DNA of 64,000 nucleotides, taken from Chamaea fasciata (Eukaryota > Chordata > Aves > Passeriformes > Sylviidae). Location of the stretch: positions 88,027,637 to 88,091,636 of the forward strand of contig JARCOQ010000001.1 of the NCBI GenBank assembly GCA_029207755.1. Direction: 5' to 3'. The notes beneath the pieces were generated by a model. It made no database searches, had not been told where the DNA came from, and saw only the letters and a program-made list of their open reading frames with translations. Shown here piece after piece: positions 15,101-24,163 of the stretch; position 1 is the first letter of the stretch, and every line of letters starts with the position of its first letter. The translations under genes and the position numbers were made by a program.

Positions 15101-18088
15101 GTAACTTCTATTTCTAAATCTTTTAAGGAAGAAGCCAGGCTGTGGCTTGCTTAATGAAGCAGAGGAGGAGAAAAAGGATCTCTCAGATCCTGATTTCTTA
15201 GATAGGAGCTAGATAAAATAACTCTATTTATGGATTCAGTATAAGTTAAATACTTACATCTTATACTGTAGTTGTAAGTCTATCAGGCTTCTGTTTTTAT
15301 TACACATTCAGTTTTTAGGATTTAGATCAAATGTAGTATGAAATAATAGTCTTTAAAGTGAAAAATCCCTGATATCAATGGAAACTCTATGAGTAGGATT
15401 TGCTGTCGTTAAGGTACATGGAGAAGTTTGAGTCCCAAAAGGAAAAAATGGGATGTTTTGTGGTGAAAGAGTAGATGGCAGTGAGATGCTTCAATGCTTG
15501 GTTGCCCAGTAACTAACTTGGATCTAACCAGGGTCACAGGATAGTGGATGCAGAGCTGTGCCAATTCTTTCCTACCTCAATGCAGCTGGCAATGGTGGCA
15601 AACCCAAGTCAATAAGGATGCTGCAACCACAACCTTTCTCAAGGTTTAGAAATTGCTGGCATCCTGTGGCAGCACTGTTTGTACTTATCAAGCCCATGGC
15701 AGGAAAATCCATAGAGGCTGTTTGTGTCAAGACAGAATCATAAAATGGTTTGGGTTGGAAGGTACCTTAGAGGTCTTCAGCACAGGAAATCTTTGCTGAA
15801 CTCCCTGGAGGCTGGGAGAGCATGCAGTGCAAGTGTTGGGCTGGGAATTCATTTGTATGCTCTGTCTCAATCCTCTGTTGCTGGCTGCTATTTGAGACAG
15901 GCTATTGAGCCATATTTATCTGCAGTGTGATTTTGGTGCAGCTATTCACATGCTCTGTGACACATCCGAGAACAAATTTGCCCTGTGTAGTTCAGCAGTG
16001 GAATTTTCTTCTGCCTCAAGGAAGGTTTGGTGCTGAAGGGGTTGCTGTCTTCCTTGTGCGACTGCACACTGAAGTGGGAAAATTTTTTTCTGCTCTCCAT
16101 CACTAGGCTGAATAAATTTGAGACCTTCCAGAAGATTGTTGTTGAAGAGCTTGCCAACCTTGAGAAGGAAACTCAAATTCTGGCAGCCATGGAGAAGGAC
16201 GCAATGGTGCGTTCAGCTTCTTGTGTGCCAGCCCAAAAAGGTGCCCCTTCCCAGGTAACAGGGGTTTTCTTTGGGGGTCTTTTTAGGATTTCTGGAATGC
16301 ACAGCTGCTCAGACTGAATGATTTTTGCAACCAGCAAAGGCAAAGGTAGGTGTCTGCCAGCTGTCCTGCATGCTCCCAAGTCCTCCGATGGTCATAGAGG
16401 GCACTGGTTAGGCTGGTGGTACCTTGCTGATAGATGGGAAAGGATTCTAAACCTAGTATGTCATCTTCACTTGATGTCCACTGCTTGAACTTTTGCAACC
16501 TTGTGAGGGTTTTCAATTGGAATTAGAGTGTAATGAGGGAACTCTCTATTGAGAAGTTGTGCAGGAGAGGAGTCTTGCACAGAAGAGCTTGACCAGGATC
16601 TGGAACAATGCGCAAGGCACCCTCTCAACAGGACTGTGTCTAGGGGTCAGAGGAGGTGGAAGGAGGTGATCATTTCCTGCACAGAAGACACTGTTGGCAT
16701 AAATGCTGAGCAAAAACCTGCCAATCTCAGGTTTATTTTTGGTGGTAAATATATCTGTTCAAGCTTCATCAGTAAGTGCTTCATGAAAAGGCCAGCTAAG
16801 GTCCCTTTTCTTTCAGATTTGAATCTGTTGACTCAGCCCTGGGTGAAACATTGAGGACTTCTGCTGACACTGTCCAGAATACAATGGTATGTGTGACACA
16901 AACACAGTTCCCTATGGATGAGGGACTGAGCTTTGGCCTGATTGGTGTTGGGAGTGAGGAAATGAAACTGAAGTCCTGGGAGGGGAAGCCTTTGGTTGGA
17001 TGCTTTGCAGGGCGGGTTCTTTGTGGGACCTCTGGTCCTGATGCATGGAAAGCATTAAGAAAGAAATGTTTAACAAGGGAAAGAGGTCAAACAAGTACCT
17101 GCCTAGGGGAGAAGAAAAAGACAAGGGCCATCAGGTAGTGATGTTTCTCTTGGGCTCACAGTCTGGAGTAGTTTCTGTGTAATTTGTGACCCTCAATGCA
17201 TTTGCCCTTGGAGTTGTGCATTCATGGCAACCTCTGGCTAAGGGCTCTGCAGTCTAACAACACCTTGCATGCTTTCTCTCATCTGCTTTTAGGTCTGGTA
17301 ACTTCTAGCCTTGATGTATTCAAGTTTGATTTTTAAAAAACAATCATTTTTTATTTAACTTACATCCTGGTTAAATATTCTGTTGAAGTTCTTAAGCTCT
17401 CCAGAGTCTAATTTGTAAATTAAGAAAAATACTTTGATAACTTTGATACAATGCTTAGTTTCCATCTGGTTCACCCATCAAATGGATGTCCATTTTTGCT
17501 ACTGCTGCTGTTCCAGATCTGTGTGCAGATCTGATGGCTTTCAGAGTTTAGCATTTCTGCAATAAGACTGATGAATTACTGCTGTGTGTAAAATGTGTCT
17601 GCACTTCACAGGGCTGAGAAAGCTCCCTGAGTTGAAGGAACAACTATGCCTGTGGTCACCACAGTGGATTGGGCCTGGGATATTAGAAAATATGCTGAAA
17701 ACCAAGGGCTTGTATATTTTAGCAGTTAAAGTTGGAATCCTGAGCCTTTCCAAAGGGAAAAGGTTCCATTATGAGCATTGAGTTGCTGAGGGTCACAGGT
17801 ACTCCTGCAGAAGGACACCTAAAGAGCAGCAGAGCTGAGAAAGGAGCACTTGAGTCATGGGAACTGCTCATCCTGCAGCACTTGTTCCAGAGTAGGTGCT
17901 TGAGAATTAAGAGCTGAGTCTAAATTGTGCTTTCAGGATCTTTTCAATTTCTTATCTTGTACAGTTTCAATGTTTGTATAAATTTTTGTGATGTTTTCTC
18001 TTACCTTTTTTTTTTTTGTTCTTCCCTGCAGTCTGAAGACCCAGTGAAGAAGGCAGAAGAAAATGTGTTCATTGTTCCTTCTGACTAG
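105..18088 (+). CDS. SYCP2L: SYCP2L (synaptonemal complex protein 2-like), 5'-partial, 22 exons in window
   Basis: This is a spliced gene whose 22 exons in the window (listed separately) join in one open frame of 566 codons plus stop. Every junction is GT/AG and every intron phase agrees with the next exon. Three things identify it. A serine-rich, basic linker contains W-I-L-D-S-Q followed about 20 residues later by R-P-R-V-R-S-K-L-K-V-L-P, which resembles the SYCP2 family. The C-terminus is an alpha-helical, coiled-coil-like region of about 170 residues (F-E-S-F-I-S-Q-L-K-K-L-F-W onward). ELOVL2 lies immediately downstream in tail-to-tail orientation, as in human. SYCP2 family proteins build axial/lateral elements of meiotic chromosomes; SYCP2L is reported at oocyte centromeres. 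The human protein is about 810 residues, so roughly the first 250 (ARM-like and PH-like domains) should be encoded left of the window. The true SYCP2 paralogue is much longer, about 1,500 residues in human, and lies elsewhere. I am confident of the family and fairly confident of the paralogue. Confidence 0.88.
166..2469 (+). other. SYCP2L intron between exons w1 and w2
   Basis: 2.3 kb with no gene recognised. The part from about 360 to 1090 is GC-richer than its surroundings and carries several overlapping chance open frames, without splice-flanked or family-like coding sequence. It could be an old unrecognised repeat. Confidence 0.6.
2470..2588 (+). CDS. SYCP2L: SYCP2L exon w2
   Basis: 119 nt, from phase 1 to phase 0, bounded by ctgttctgcag and a consensus gtaagt donor. 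Encodes a polar segment, E-T-P-V-P-S-N-V-Q-R-R-R-D onward, rich in Ser, Thr, Gln and Asn. Low predicted order, as in the central linker of SYCP2-type proteins. Confidence 0.8.
2978..3047 (+). CDS. SYCP2L: SYCP2L exon w3
   Basis: 70 nt, phase 0 to phase 1, acceptor ctccaagcag, donor gtcagg. Reads K-M-V-N-S-G-V-A-M-V-T-V-S-Q-Q-T-D-L-E-D and continues in frame into the next exon. Confidence 0.8.
3208..3253 (+). CDS. SYCP2L: SYCP2L exon w4
   Basis: 46 nt, phase 1 to phase 2, acceptor ccttcttcag, donor gtgagt. Reads E-K-N-S-K-T-P-S-P-G-M-N-A-K-P plus a split Ser codon. Contains a T-P-S-P cluster that could be a proline-directed phosphorylation site (inference). Confidence 0.78.
3528..3539 (+). 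CDS. SYCP2L: SYCP2L exon w5, 12-nt microexon
   Basis: Twelve bases (T CCA AAT GCA AG) between a strong acceptor (tttttctctttgtggatttag) and a strong donor (AAG|gtgagt). Phase is 2 on both sides, so including it adds Ser-Pro-Asn-Ala and skipping it keeps the frame. Signals and phase are convincing; transcript evidence is lacking. Confidence 0.6.
3903..3948 (+). CDS. SYCP2L: SYCP2L exon w6
   Basis: 46 nt, phase 2 to phase 0, acceptor cctcttgtccccag, donor gtaagt. Acidic: S-E-K-P-L-E-E-E-P-M-D-E-S-I-P-K. An open frame runs upstream of the acceptor, but the phase of exon w4 (or w5) demands this start. Confidence 0.82.
4919..5007 (+). CDS. SYCP2L: SYCP2L exon w7
   Basis: 89 nt, phase 0 to phase 2, acceptor tgttgttttag, donor gtatga. 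Encodes I-L-Q-L-S-P-L-P-K-D-V followed by a strongly basic stretch (K-K-R-N-R-K-T-S-L-A-K-K-R). The basic stretch looks like a bipartite nuclear localisation signal, which suits a chromosomal protein. Confidence 0.83.
6537..6585 (+). CDS. SYCP2L: SYCP2L exon w8
   Basis: 49 nt, phase 2 to phase 0, acceptor gttgtcttgtag, donor gtaaag. Reads K-D-L-F-D-F-E-N-S-D-S-S-S-R-E-K, acidic and Ser-rich, in contrast to the basic exon before it. Confidence 0.82.
7682..7737 (+). CDS. SYCP2L: SYCP2L exon w9
   Basis: 56 nt, phase 0 to phase 2, acceptor tctgctttcag, donor gtacag. Reads V-A-E-A-K-G-K-I-L-A-Q-K-I-S-S-Q-I-Q plus a split Arg codon. Short amphipathic helix-like segment. Confidence 0.8.
8343..8397 (+). 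CDS. SYCP2L: SYCP2L exon w10
   Basis: 55 nt, phase 2 to phase 0, acceptor gtgttacttggcag, donor gtaggt. Basic, reading T-Y-E-T-R-S-K-K-K-E-S-N-S-L-G-R-R-Q. Confidence 0.8.
8949..9105 (+). CDS. SYCP2L: SYCP2L exon w11 (family motif)
   Basis: 157 nt and the longest exon here, phase 0 to phase 1, acceptor tgtgtctttag, donor gtaagc. Carries the most recognisable SYCP2-family segment: S-W-I-L-D-S-Q, then R-K-R-P-R-V-R-S-K-L-K, which continues as V-L-P in the next exon. Confidence 0.88.
10192..10241 (+). CDS. SYCP2L: SYCP2L exon w12
   Basis: 50 nt, phase 1 to phase 0, acceptor ttcttcttgcag, donor gtaaga. Reads V-L-P-V-S-S-P-S-S-G-S-D-Y-E-S-K-K and completes the K-L-K-V-L-P motif begun in exon w11. 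Confidence 0.85.
10450..10510. repeat. (TA)n-rich microsatellite
   Basis: About 60 nt of interrupted TA/TG dinucleotide repeat inside an SYCP2L intron, between exons w12 and w13. Simple repeat; likely length-variable. Confidence 0.85.
10837..10933 (+). CDS. SYCP2L: SYCP2L exon w13
   Basis: 97 nt, phase 0 to phase 1, acceptor ttgttttgttttag, donor gtattt. Polar and basic: K-G-E-S-R-Q-R-A-Q-K-E-T-L-S-K-K-S-T, then an acidic tail ending in V-D-L-A. Confidence 0.8.
11371..11462 (+). CDS. SYCP2L: SYCP2L exon w14
   Basis: 92 nt, phase 1 to phase 0, acceptor ctctcacacag, donor gtgcga (weaker). Pro/Ser/Gly-rich linker: D-E-T-L-S-E-E-P-G-G-S-P, then P-P-A-G-S-P-S-S-D. Confidence 0.8.
11622..11685 (+). 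CDS. SYCP2L: SYCP2L exon w15
   Basis: 64 nt, phase 0 to phase 1, acceptor ctctccttag, donor gtttgt (non-consensus at +3 but still GT). Reads K-F-Y-G-T-P-G-K-F-S-R-E-E-E-S-T-K-R-K-D. Confidence 0.8.
13263..13394 (+). CDS. SYCP2L: SYCP2L exon w16
   Basis: 132 nt, phase 1 to phase 1, so it could be skipped without a frameshift. Acceptor ctttttctag, donor gtaaaa. Begins D-I-L-S-G-T-I-I-K-K-P-K-F-S-S-L-E-K and ends acidic (S-V-E-E-E-V-E-I-Q-K). Confidence 0.83.
14095..14219 (+). CDS. SYCP2L: SYCP2L exon w17 (start of C-terminal helical domain)
   Basis: 125 nt, phase 1 to phase 0, acceptor gcttcctcctag, donor gtaatg. Contains F-E-S-F-I-S-Q-L-K-K-L-F-W. This opens the C-terminal helical/coiled-coil region used for oligomerisation in SYCP2-type proteins (family knowledge). 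Confidence 0.86.
14676..14770 (+). CDS. SYCP2L: SYCP2L exon w18
   Basis: 95 nt, phase 0 to phase 2, acceptor tatcccatggctag, donor gtaagt. Heptad-like: S-R-Y-K-R-I-E-F, then S-Q-K-N-L-S-A-L-L-N-Q-I-H-K-C. Confidence 0.86.
14902..14944. repeat. T-rich low-complexity tract
   Basis: Long T runs interrupted by G, about 43 nt, in the SYCP2L intron after exon w18. May be the A tail of an old retroposon in the opposite orientation, but no retroposon body is recognisable. Confidence 0.75.
15735..15785 (-). mobile_element. CR1 LINE 3'-end remnant
   Basis: The text aatcataaaatggtttggg followed by ttggaaggtacctta is the reverse complement of the typical avian CR1 3' terminus. About 50 nt survive, which fits the usual heavy 5' truncation. 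It lies in an SYCP2L intron. Confidence 0.7.
16107..16206 (+). CDS. SYCP2L: SYCP2L exon w19
   Basis: 100 nt, phase 2 to phase 0, acceptor ctccatcactag, donor gtgcgt. Reads R-L-N-K-F-E-T-F-Q-K-I-V-V-E-E-L-A-N-L-E and on to an L-A-A-M-E-K-D stretch. Strong heptad spacing of hydrophobic residues. Confidence 0.87.
16287..16345 (+). CDS. SYCP2L: SYCP2L exon w20
   Basis: 59 nt, phase 0 to phase 2, acceptor ggtctttttag, donor gtaggt. Reads D-F-W-N-A-Q-L-L-R-L-N-D-F-C-N-Q-Q-R-Q plus a split Arg codon. The intron before it is only 80 nt. Confidence 0.85.
16817..16886 (+). CDS. SYCP2L: SYCP2L exon w21
   Basis: 70 nt, phase 2 to phase 0, acceptor cttttctttcag, donor gtatgt. Reads R-F-E-S-V-D-S-A-L-G-E-T-L-R-T-S-A-D-T-V and ends N-T-M. 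Confidence 0.84.
18032..18088 (+). CDS. SYCP2L: SYCP2L terminal coding exon w22
   Basis: 57 coding nt after a long T-rich acceptor (tttgttcttccctgcag). Reads S-E-D-P-V-K-K-A-E-E-N-V-F-I-V-P-S-D and stops at TAG, 18086-18088. The 3' UTR follows directly. Confidence 0.84.
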   Translation, partial: SEDPVKKAEENVFIVPSD

Positions 18089-18227
18089 CACACCTCTGAA
18101 TTCACTATTGCCCATGAGATTTGAGCACTTTGTGTGCAGCATAAAGAAGATGGTTCTGTGAAGGATGTTAATGTATTTTAAATGAAAAAAGAGGAGGAAA
18201 AAGCATTATGTTGAGCCTTTTTCTGCC

Positions 18228-18233
18228 TATAAA
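18228..18233 (+). promoter_or_regulatory. Candidate SYCP2L polyadenylation signal (variant TATAAA)
   Basis: No AATAAA occurs in the first kilobase or so after the SYCP2L stop. A variant TATAAA here, with AATATA 4 nt further on and a GT-rich stretch (gtgttaagtggtcc) about 15 nt downstream, is the best near candidate. It would give a 3' UTR of about 160 nt. Confidence 0.3.
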
Positions 18234-21200
18234 GAATATACAGTGTTAAGTGGTCCAGTTGTGACCCCTGTGCTGATAACAGGTTTTTCTGAAAAATTGC
18301 AGGATTGGATCCATCATATATCAAAGAAATTTAAATAATGAGCTAAAGATAATGATATAGCTGTCAAATTGATGTATATATTGGCTTACTCTGACTGTTC
18401 AGATAACACCTTTATCAAGTGTAAAAACACTTAACAATTGATTCAAAGTAAAAAGTTGTTTGCATAGAATAACAGTCTCATTCTTGGCTTCAAATTGATG
18501 CACTGTGAGTGTCTGGAAAGATACTCTAGAGTCCTGTATACCTTGCATAGGATGTGTTAGGTATAGCCTCTCCTGTGTGCATTTTAGAGTGGGAGCTGCT
18601 GATTTGACACCATTGCCACTCAATTCTGCATTTCAGAGCTGAAAGCAGAAAGGGATCTATTGGCTAGATGCCTGACAACAAGCTGGAGACCGCAGAGGGC
18701 AAGAAATTTGGAGAAGTGAACAGAAAATGGCAAGTGAAGCAGGAGAAATTATTTTTGTAGCCAGTGACTTTGGCTCCAAGGAGAGTTCAGAGAATACAGT
18801 GAACAATGCTAGGATTAGACAAAATAGCATCACAGGTCTCTGGAAAGTAAGCAGCATATAACCCAAGCTATTTACTGTTGTCCTCTGCTGTGACAGAGTT
18901 CCCCAGAATATAATTGCTCTTCACAAGAGAGTGTGTTCTTGCAAAAACAGCATTAGAGCTAATGCCCCTTACTGTATTTGTGGAAACGTGGCAGGTTTCC
19001 AGGCGTTAGGTTCTATCTCCTTAATTTATAGAACCAAACTCAGATTGCTGTATGAGTTAGAGTTGAGGGAATCCTCCCTGGCACAAAAAGTACCTTCATA
19101 ACAGAAGCCCAAACCCTGACAGGTTTGTTCCATAACTAAAACAGGGCTAATGCTGTTCCTACTTGAGAAGGTCACACAGGGTAGTACCAGCACAGAGAAC
19201 AGCAAGAAGCTGCTGTTGCCATTGCTTTACCATTTTATGCTTATTCCTTTATCTTAAGCAGTCCTGACTAGGGTTGGCACAAGCTGAAATTTGTTCATCC
19301 ACATCAAGACACACTTGGTGTTTTCCTCCTGGGGTGGTTTAAAAGACCTCTTCAACCCTGCCCTTTTCAGAGGTTCAGATCTACTGGTCTACCCCTCCTA
19401 TTTCTAATGTGAAGGGCTGAAACACTGGTTTCACATCCACTGGCCTGTGCTTGTTTCTTTGAGAGCTGGCCCTAGTGACCTGTCTACACTGCATTCCCCT
19501 GTGACTCTTCAGTGTCCTTTCAGCTGCTCTTTGAGTCTAGGCTCTCAAAGCACTCATCTGAAGTGGCCACGACTTTTGGGAGATGAAGCTTTAACCTCTG
19601 TGAGCAGCTGTGCTTGAGTCTGGTAAAACTAGTTTTGCATCTCAGCAAGAGTTTTTTGCGTCCTCTGGTCCCACTAGTGTGGTGGTATACTCTGATGGCC
19701 CCAGCAATGTCATAACCAAAACAGGCTTTAAGATATCACCCTGAATAATCTGATCCTATCACTACCCTATTGCCTGGCTGTGCTAGGTTGTTAATTTGGG
19801 GTTTTTGCTACCTGAGTAGTACCCCGAGGTTCTGGCTGTAGGAGTGTGATAAGGGCTTGCACTGCCCTGTTGCTGCTTATTGTGATCCAAAATTCACACT
19901 GATGAATGTAAAGGGAATGCCTTGTGCTGTGCTTCTCCCACCCCTAAGTTCCAAGGTGAGCCTTCCAGTAATTCCCACATAAATGCCTACATTCCGTGAT
20001 TTCAACCCCGACTACCTGGCCCAACATGACGGTGTAACCTGGGCTATCGAAGTGCTTGACCTGATGCAGATCTAACAATTGAGATGAGCTGCCCGCACTG
20101 TGGTTGTTCCTGTGCACTGAACTCTGGAAAGGCACAGAAACAGCGCTGAGAATTCCCACCCTCGGGGCACGTGTCATCACCTTTGGGATGGGCGTTGCCC
20201 TGTTTAGGCTCACTCATCTCCATCTCCAAGCAGTTTTCTGCCCAAAGGGAAGGTTTGAAATAGGAAGAGGATGAGATAAGATGTCTCTCTCTGGTTTAAG
20301 GTGGTGTTACTTTTTTCTTTTTTTCCAGACTATAACAGTAGTGGTTGATTTTTTTGTATCTCAAGTTTTTGATGGATTAATTCCTAGCTGCTAAGCATTT
20401 AAGCTTTGTCAGCACTGTGAAGTGGATGCATAGAAACACTTGTTTTGCTGTGTTTCTTCACCCTTCATGTGTGTTGGCAGAAGGCTCTCTGGGTGTTTGC
20501 TGTAACTGTAAAAAGTTAGGAATGCTTTTCATCCAAGTATCTTTGCTAGGTAACTTACAGAGTGCATCAGTCCTATTTCTGTATCTCTTATTGTTGCATC
20601 TCTGCATAACCAATAACTATAAACTTTGGAAGGTGAGTGTTGAGCAATTCAGAGGGCATGGATAAAGGAAAAATCAGGGTTCCTTATTTAGCAAAAAATT
20701 GCCATAATGTTCTATGCACCTACGCTTGGTTTTAACTGTTTTATTGGAAAAGCCTGAACCCCAAAAGGCTGTTTTAATCATGGGTATGGGAGAGCAGAAA
20801 GGGATGTCACACTGCTTAAATACCTTCTACTCCTGCACCCATCTATCCTTTCATATGAAACATTTTAGCTTTTGAGCAGCTCAGTGTGTTCCAACTTGAT
20901 AACCTGTGAACTGCCAAAGATGAAAATTTTGGACTTTACTAATGGCCTTTCGGTCTGTAAGCAGTAGAAGTGTTTGGAGACAGCATCTGGGACAGAAATT
21001 ACATTTTCTGACCTTGGACAGCCCATCTCATACCAGTTCCTGCACTGCTGGGTCAATTAAACATGTTTGAGCTTAAACCTCCTGAAGGTCTAAAGTCCAT
21101 TTGGTTTCTGCAACAGATGTGTAACTGGGTTATCCTAAAGTTACCTTTTGGAAGGTACGTAGCTGACCTTCGCAGGTTTCCTTTGCCCTTCCCACTTCAT

Positions 21201-22356
21201 GCTTTTTAAAGTGCTATTAATCCAGATATTTCTTTTATTTTCTTCCTTTCACTGCAAATAGATACAGCTCAATTTTCAACCTATTCAGTTTCCTTGACAC
21301 TTCTGAGCCAGAACAACAAAGATGTAGGTGCCAAGGTGCAAAAACTATACATCAATTCCCAGAAAAAGAAATGGCAAATATAAAAGTTCTGGTTAAGGAC
21401 AATTGATTTATGCATTTTAAGATCTTAATAGGGTTTAATATTAAACTGATTATAACCCCTGCTACTTATGCTGCATCTCCTTCAGGGGATGATACTGTGC
21501 CAAGTGCTTGTTTACCTGCACCTTCTGTACCAGTGCAAGGGCCTATCCAAGGGCTACAGCTACCCCATGTCAAGGGTGCATAAAGCCAGAGAAAAGCATG
21601 TCCTCTGTGTCTGGAAATGGGCAGTGGAGCTGTGTGTGTTTACCCTGGCCTGGGGACAGCCCACCCCACTCTTGGTAAGGCATGCTGAGGTTGGCTGGAG
21701 CACACAGGGGCAGGTCCTGCTTCTGCAGGCAGTAGAACTGTGTCTAAGAGAGTAATGGAAAATAGACATGTTTCTAGGAACAGCTGAGAGCTATTGTGTA
21801 TTTTCAGTCTCAAAGAAATTTAGAGATCTTGATTTTTCCATTGTTTCTCCCATTTTCTACCATCAAGTTCAAATTGAAAACAATCTGATAATCAAACGAA
21901 GACGTGACGGGCAAGTACAAGCTTTGAACAAACAAGTTACTTCAATATCACCTCTGTTCAAAAGCCCAGGTTTTTATAGGTAGAGGAGCAAAAAACTGCA
22001 TGGAAGCTTTATGCCAACACCGGTGAAGTTGTTGTATAAAGTTATGGAGATTATTTTTGAATCTGATGTGAATGCCCTAAAAAGTTTCTGAAAAATTTGG
22101 GGAACAAAAGCAGCCTCAAGCAAGCAGTTACCAGCCCGAGATGATGCCTTAAAGAGGAGTGGAGACAGCCTGATAGTAAAATTTGTTTATTTACAGTGTT
22201 ATGTATTACAGGAAAATCAGTTTAAAAAGTCAGCGCTTCTCTTTCTTCAAAGTTGCGGCATTTTGAAGATGTTAAGACATATCTGAAGAATTTTAAACAT
22301 ACCTGATTCCAGCCTTCCTGGCTGATCTGGATCTGCAAACTCTGAGACCATCTCTG

Positions 22357-22396
22357 TTTTTTTTCCTTTTTTTTTTTTTTTCTTTTTTTTTTTTTT
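22357..22396. repeat. T-rich low-complexity tract
   Basis: About 40 nt of nearly pure T interrupted by C. On the minus strand it is an A-rich run about 30 nt beyond possible AATAAA signals of ELOVL2. Confidence 0.8.
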
Positions 22397-22425
22397 CCCC
22401 AGCCCTTTGAATTTCAAGTAAGGCA

Positions 22426-22435
22426 TTTATTTATT
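22426..22435 (-). promoter_or_regulatory. Candidate distal ELOVL2 polyadenylation signals
   Basis: TTTATTTATT on + reads AATAAATAAA on the minus strand: two overlapping AATAAA hexamers about 2.66 kb past the ELOVL2 stop. Known mammalian ELOVL2 3' UTRs are long, so a distal site is plausible, but nothing here proves use. Confidence 0.3.
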
Positions 22436-24157
22436 TCCTTTTCTTTTGAATGAGGTTTCAACAAAACAAAAGACAATATGTGTGGGTTTGATTGCTGTAG
22501 TAAACTTTAACACTTAGCACAGCTGACGTTTTCCACCTTGATAGTCAAATGCATGCTTTGCCATCAAAAGATTATGGACTCCACTCGGCCTAAAATCCAT
22601 GCTGGGCCACACAACCCTTTTGTTGCCTGCCCTAGATGAATGGTCCAGCTCATTGCCTTGTTCACTGTCTTGTCAGCTCTTTCAAATTCCTCTGCCTGTA
22701 TCCTGGCTTCCAGTATCAAGCTGATTTTGACAGAGCTCTCTGAAGCTCTCCCTTTACTCAGGACTGTGTAAAACATCCTCAGTCAAACCCACTAATTTCT
22801 TACATCTTGGGATTTTTACAGTATCAATCAGAAATACCTGTAAAGGTTTTGGAAGGGCCAGTGAAAAATAGTACATGCATACAGTGTACAGGGTTCTTGT
22901 GTGGGGTTTTTTTTGTTTGGGTTTTTTCTTTTAGCTTGCTGCTTTCCCCCTTATTGAATGTTAAACAAAACAAAACACTGACTTTCAGTAAGTGAGGTTT
23001 TGTGACATACTTCATGAAGAGGGGAGCAAATGTAAATATGCACCAGTTAGATCTGGTTTGGTGTGGTGGTGTGTGAATGGTGTGTGTCTGAATGGTGCAG
23101 TTATTTTGGTTACCCACTTCATGATGATGTAGTTCAGCAGTCAGGCAGATAAGAGGGCCTGTGCTTCTGCTGTAGCATTTTGGGATTTTCAGTCTTCTGC
23201 TGGAGCAGAAAAGTTTTGTCCACATTGCAATGGAGCTGGAACTGGCTGGAGACAGATGGCATTCAATGGGACTTCCAAGGAGAACTCTGACACAAGACAC
23301 CCTTCTTCATGCTATTTTCTCCTCTTGCTTTTGCTGGACAACCCCATCTGTTGTTCTTCCCCTACACTTCCTCAGCCCCTTTCCTTCCTATCCATGGGCC
23401 CTCATGGCTGTGGTCTCTCAGGCTGCTCCTGGTGAGGCTGGCTGCCCTGTGCCCACACTGCCCCCTGGGACAAACCTTCCTCCTGCCTCTATGCCTGCAG
23501 TCTCCAAGAGCCCCTGATGTCAGATTATCTAAATGGGGGTATCTAAAGGGGAAAACTGACCCTCTAGAGGCGGAGAAGAATTGGACAGCAGGATTTGGGA
23601 CAGCTTTCTCTACATATGGGCCCTCTGTGGTGTGTGTTTTGCCCTCCTCCTGCCCTGGGACTCTGCAAGGTGAGAGGACATGTTTCATTTACAGAACAGC
23701 TTCAGTCCAAGGGACTTGCTGGGCTGGAGTGACTCCAAAAGCTGTTTTTGTCAAGACAATTTTTTACATGACCATGGAAGAGATCAGAACTACTTCACCG
23801 TGAGGAAAGAAGTCTGTGTCTATTCCTAGTGGAGGAAATTAAGTGGGCTAAATGAGAAAAGGATGAGGGCAGACCCAAAATTTAATCCTGAGTATTTTTC
23901 ATTTCTAACCATTTAAATGGGGGTAAATTCAGTGAACAGAAGGAACAAAGATGGTGATGGACTGCTGGGAGAAAGACACCTTTATAACTGCAGACAGCAG
24001 ATATCTCCTTGCTTCCCCTCCAGAGGATTGTGCCTCATTCCCATCTGTTTCTCCAGCCAGAGACTAGTCTGAGTAAGGTCTACCTACCACATAAAGTCCT
24101 GTATAACTTGCTTCGCTCATTGCTGAACTCACTTTTAAATTTTCCTGCATCTTCCAG

Positions 24158-24163
24158 TTTATT
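24158..24163 (-). promoter_or_regulatory. Candidate proximal ELOVL2 polyadenylation signal
   Basis: AATAAA on the minus strand (TTTATT on +), about 930 nt beyond the ELOVL2 stop. The nearest canonical hexamer I noticed downstream of the stop; use is unproven. Confidence 0.35.

Larger units (their letters stand above)
10934..18031 (+). other. SYCP2L introns between exons w13 and w22
   Basis: Intronic DNA between the listed exons. Contains a T-rich tract at 14902-14944, interrupted by single G residues, and the small CR1 remnant listed at 15735. The intron at 11686-13262 holds no recognisable element. Confidence 0.6.

Noticed and set aside
23309..23803. 164-codon open frame on + in the intergenic region
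   Set aside because: No family resemblance, no splice or promoter context, overlapped by an equally long frame on the other strand; GC-rich chance frame.
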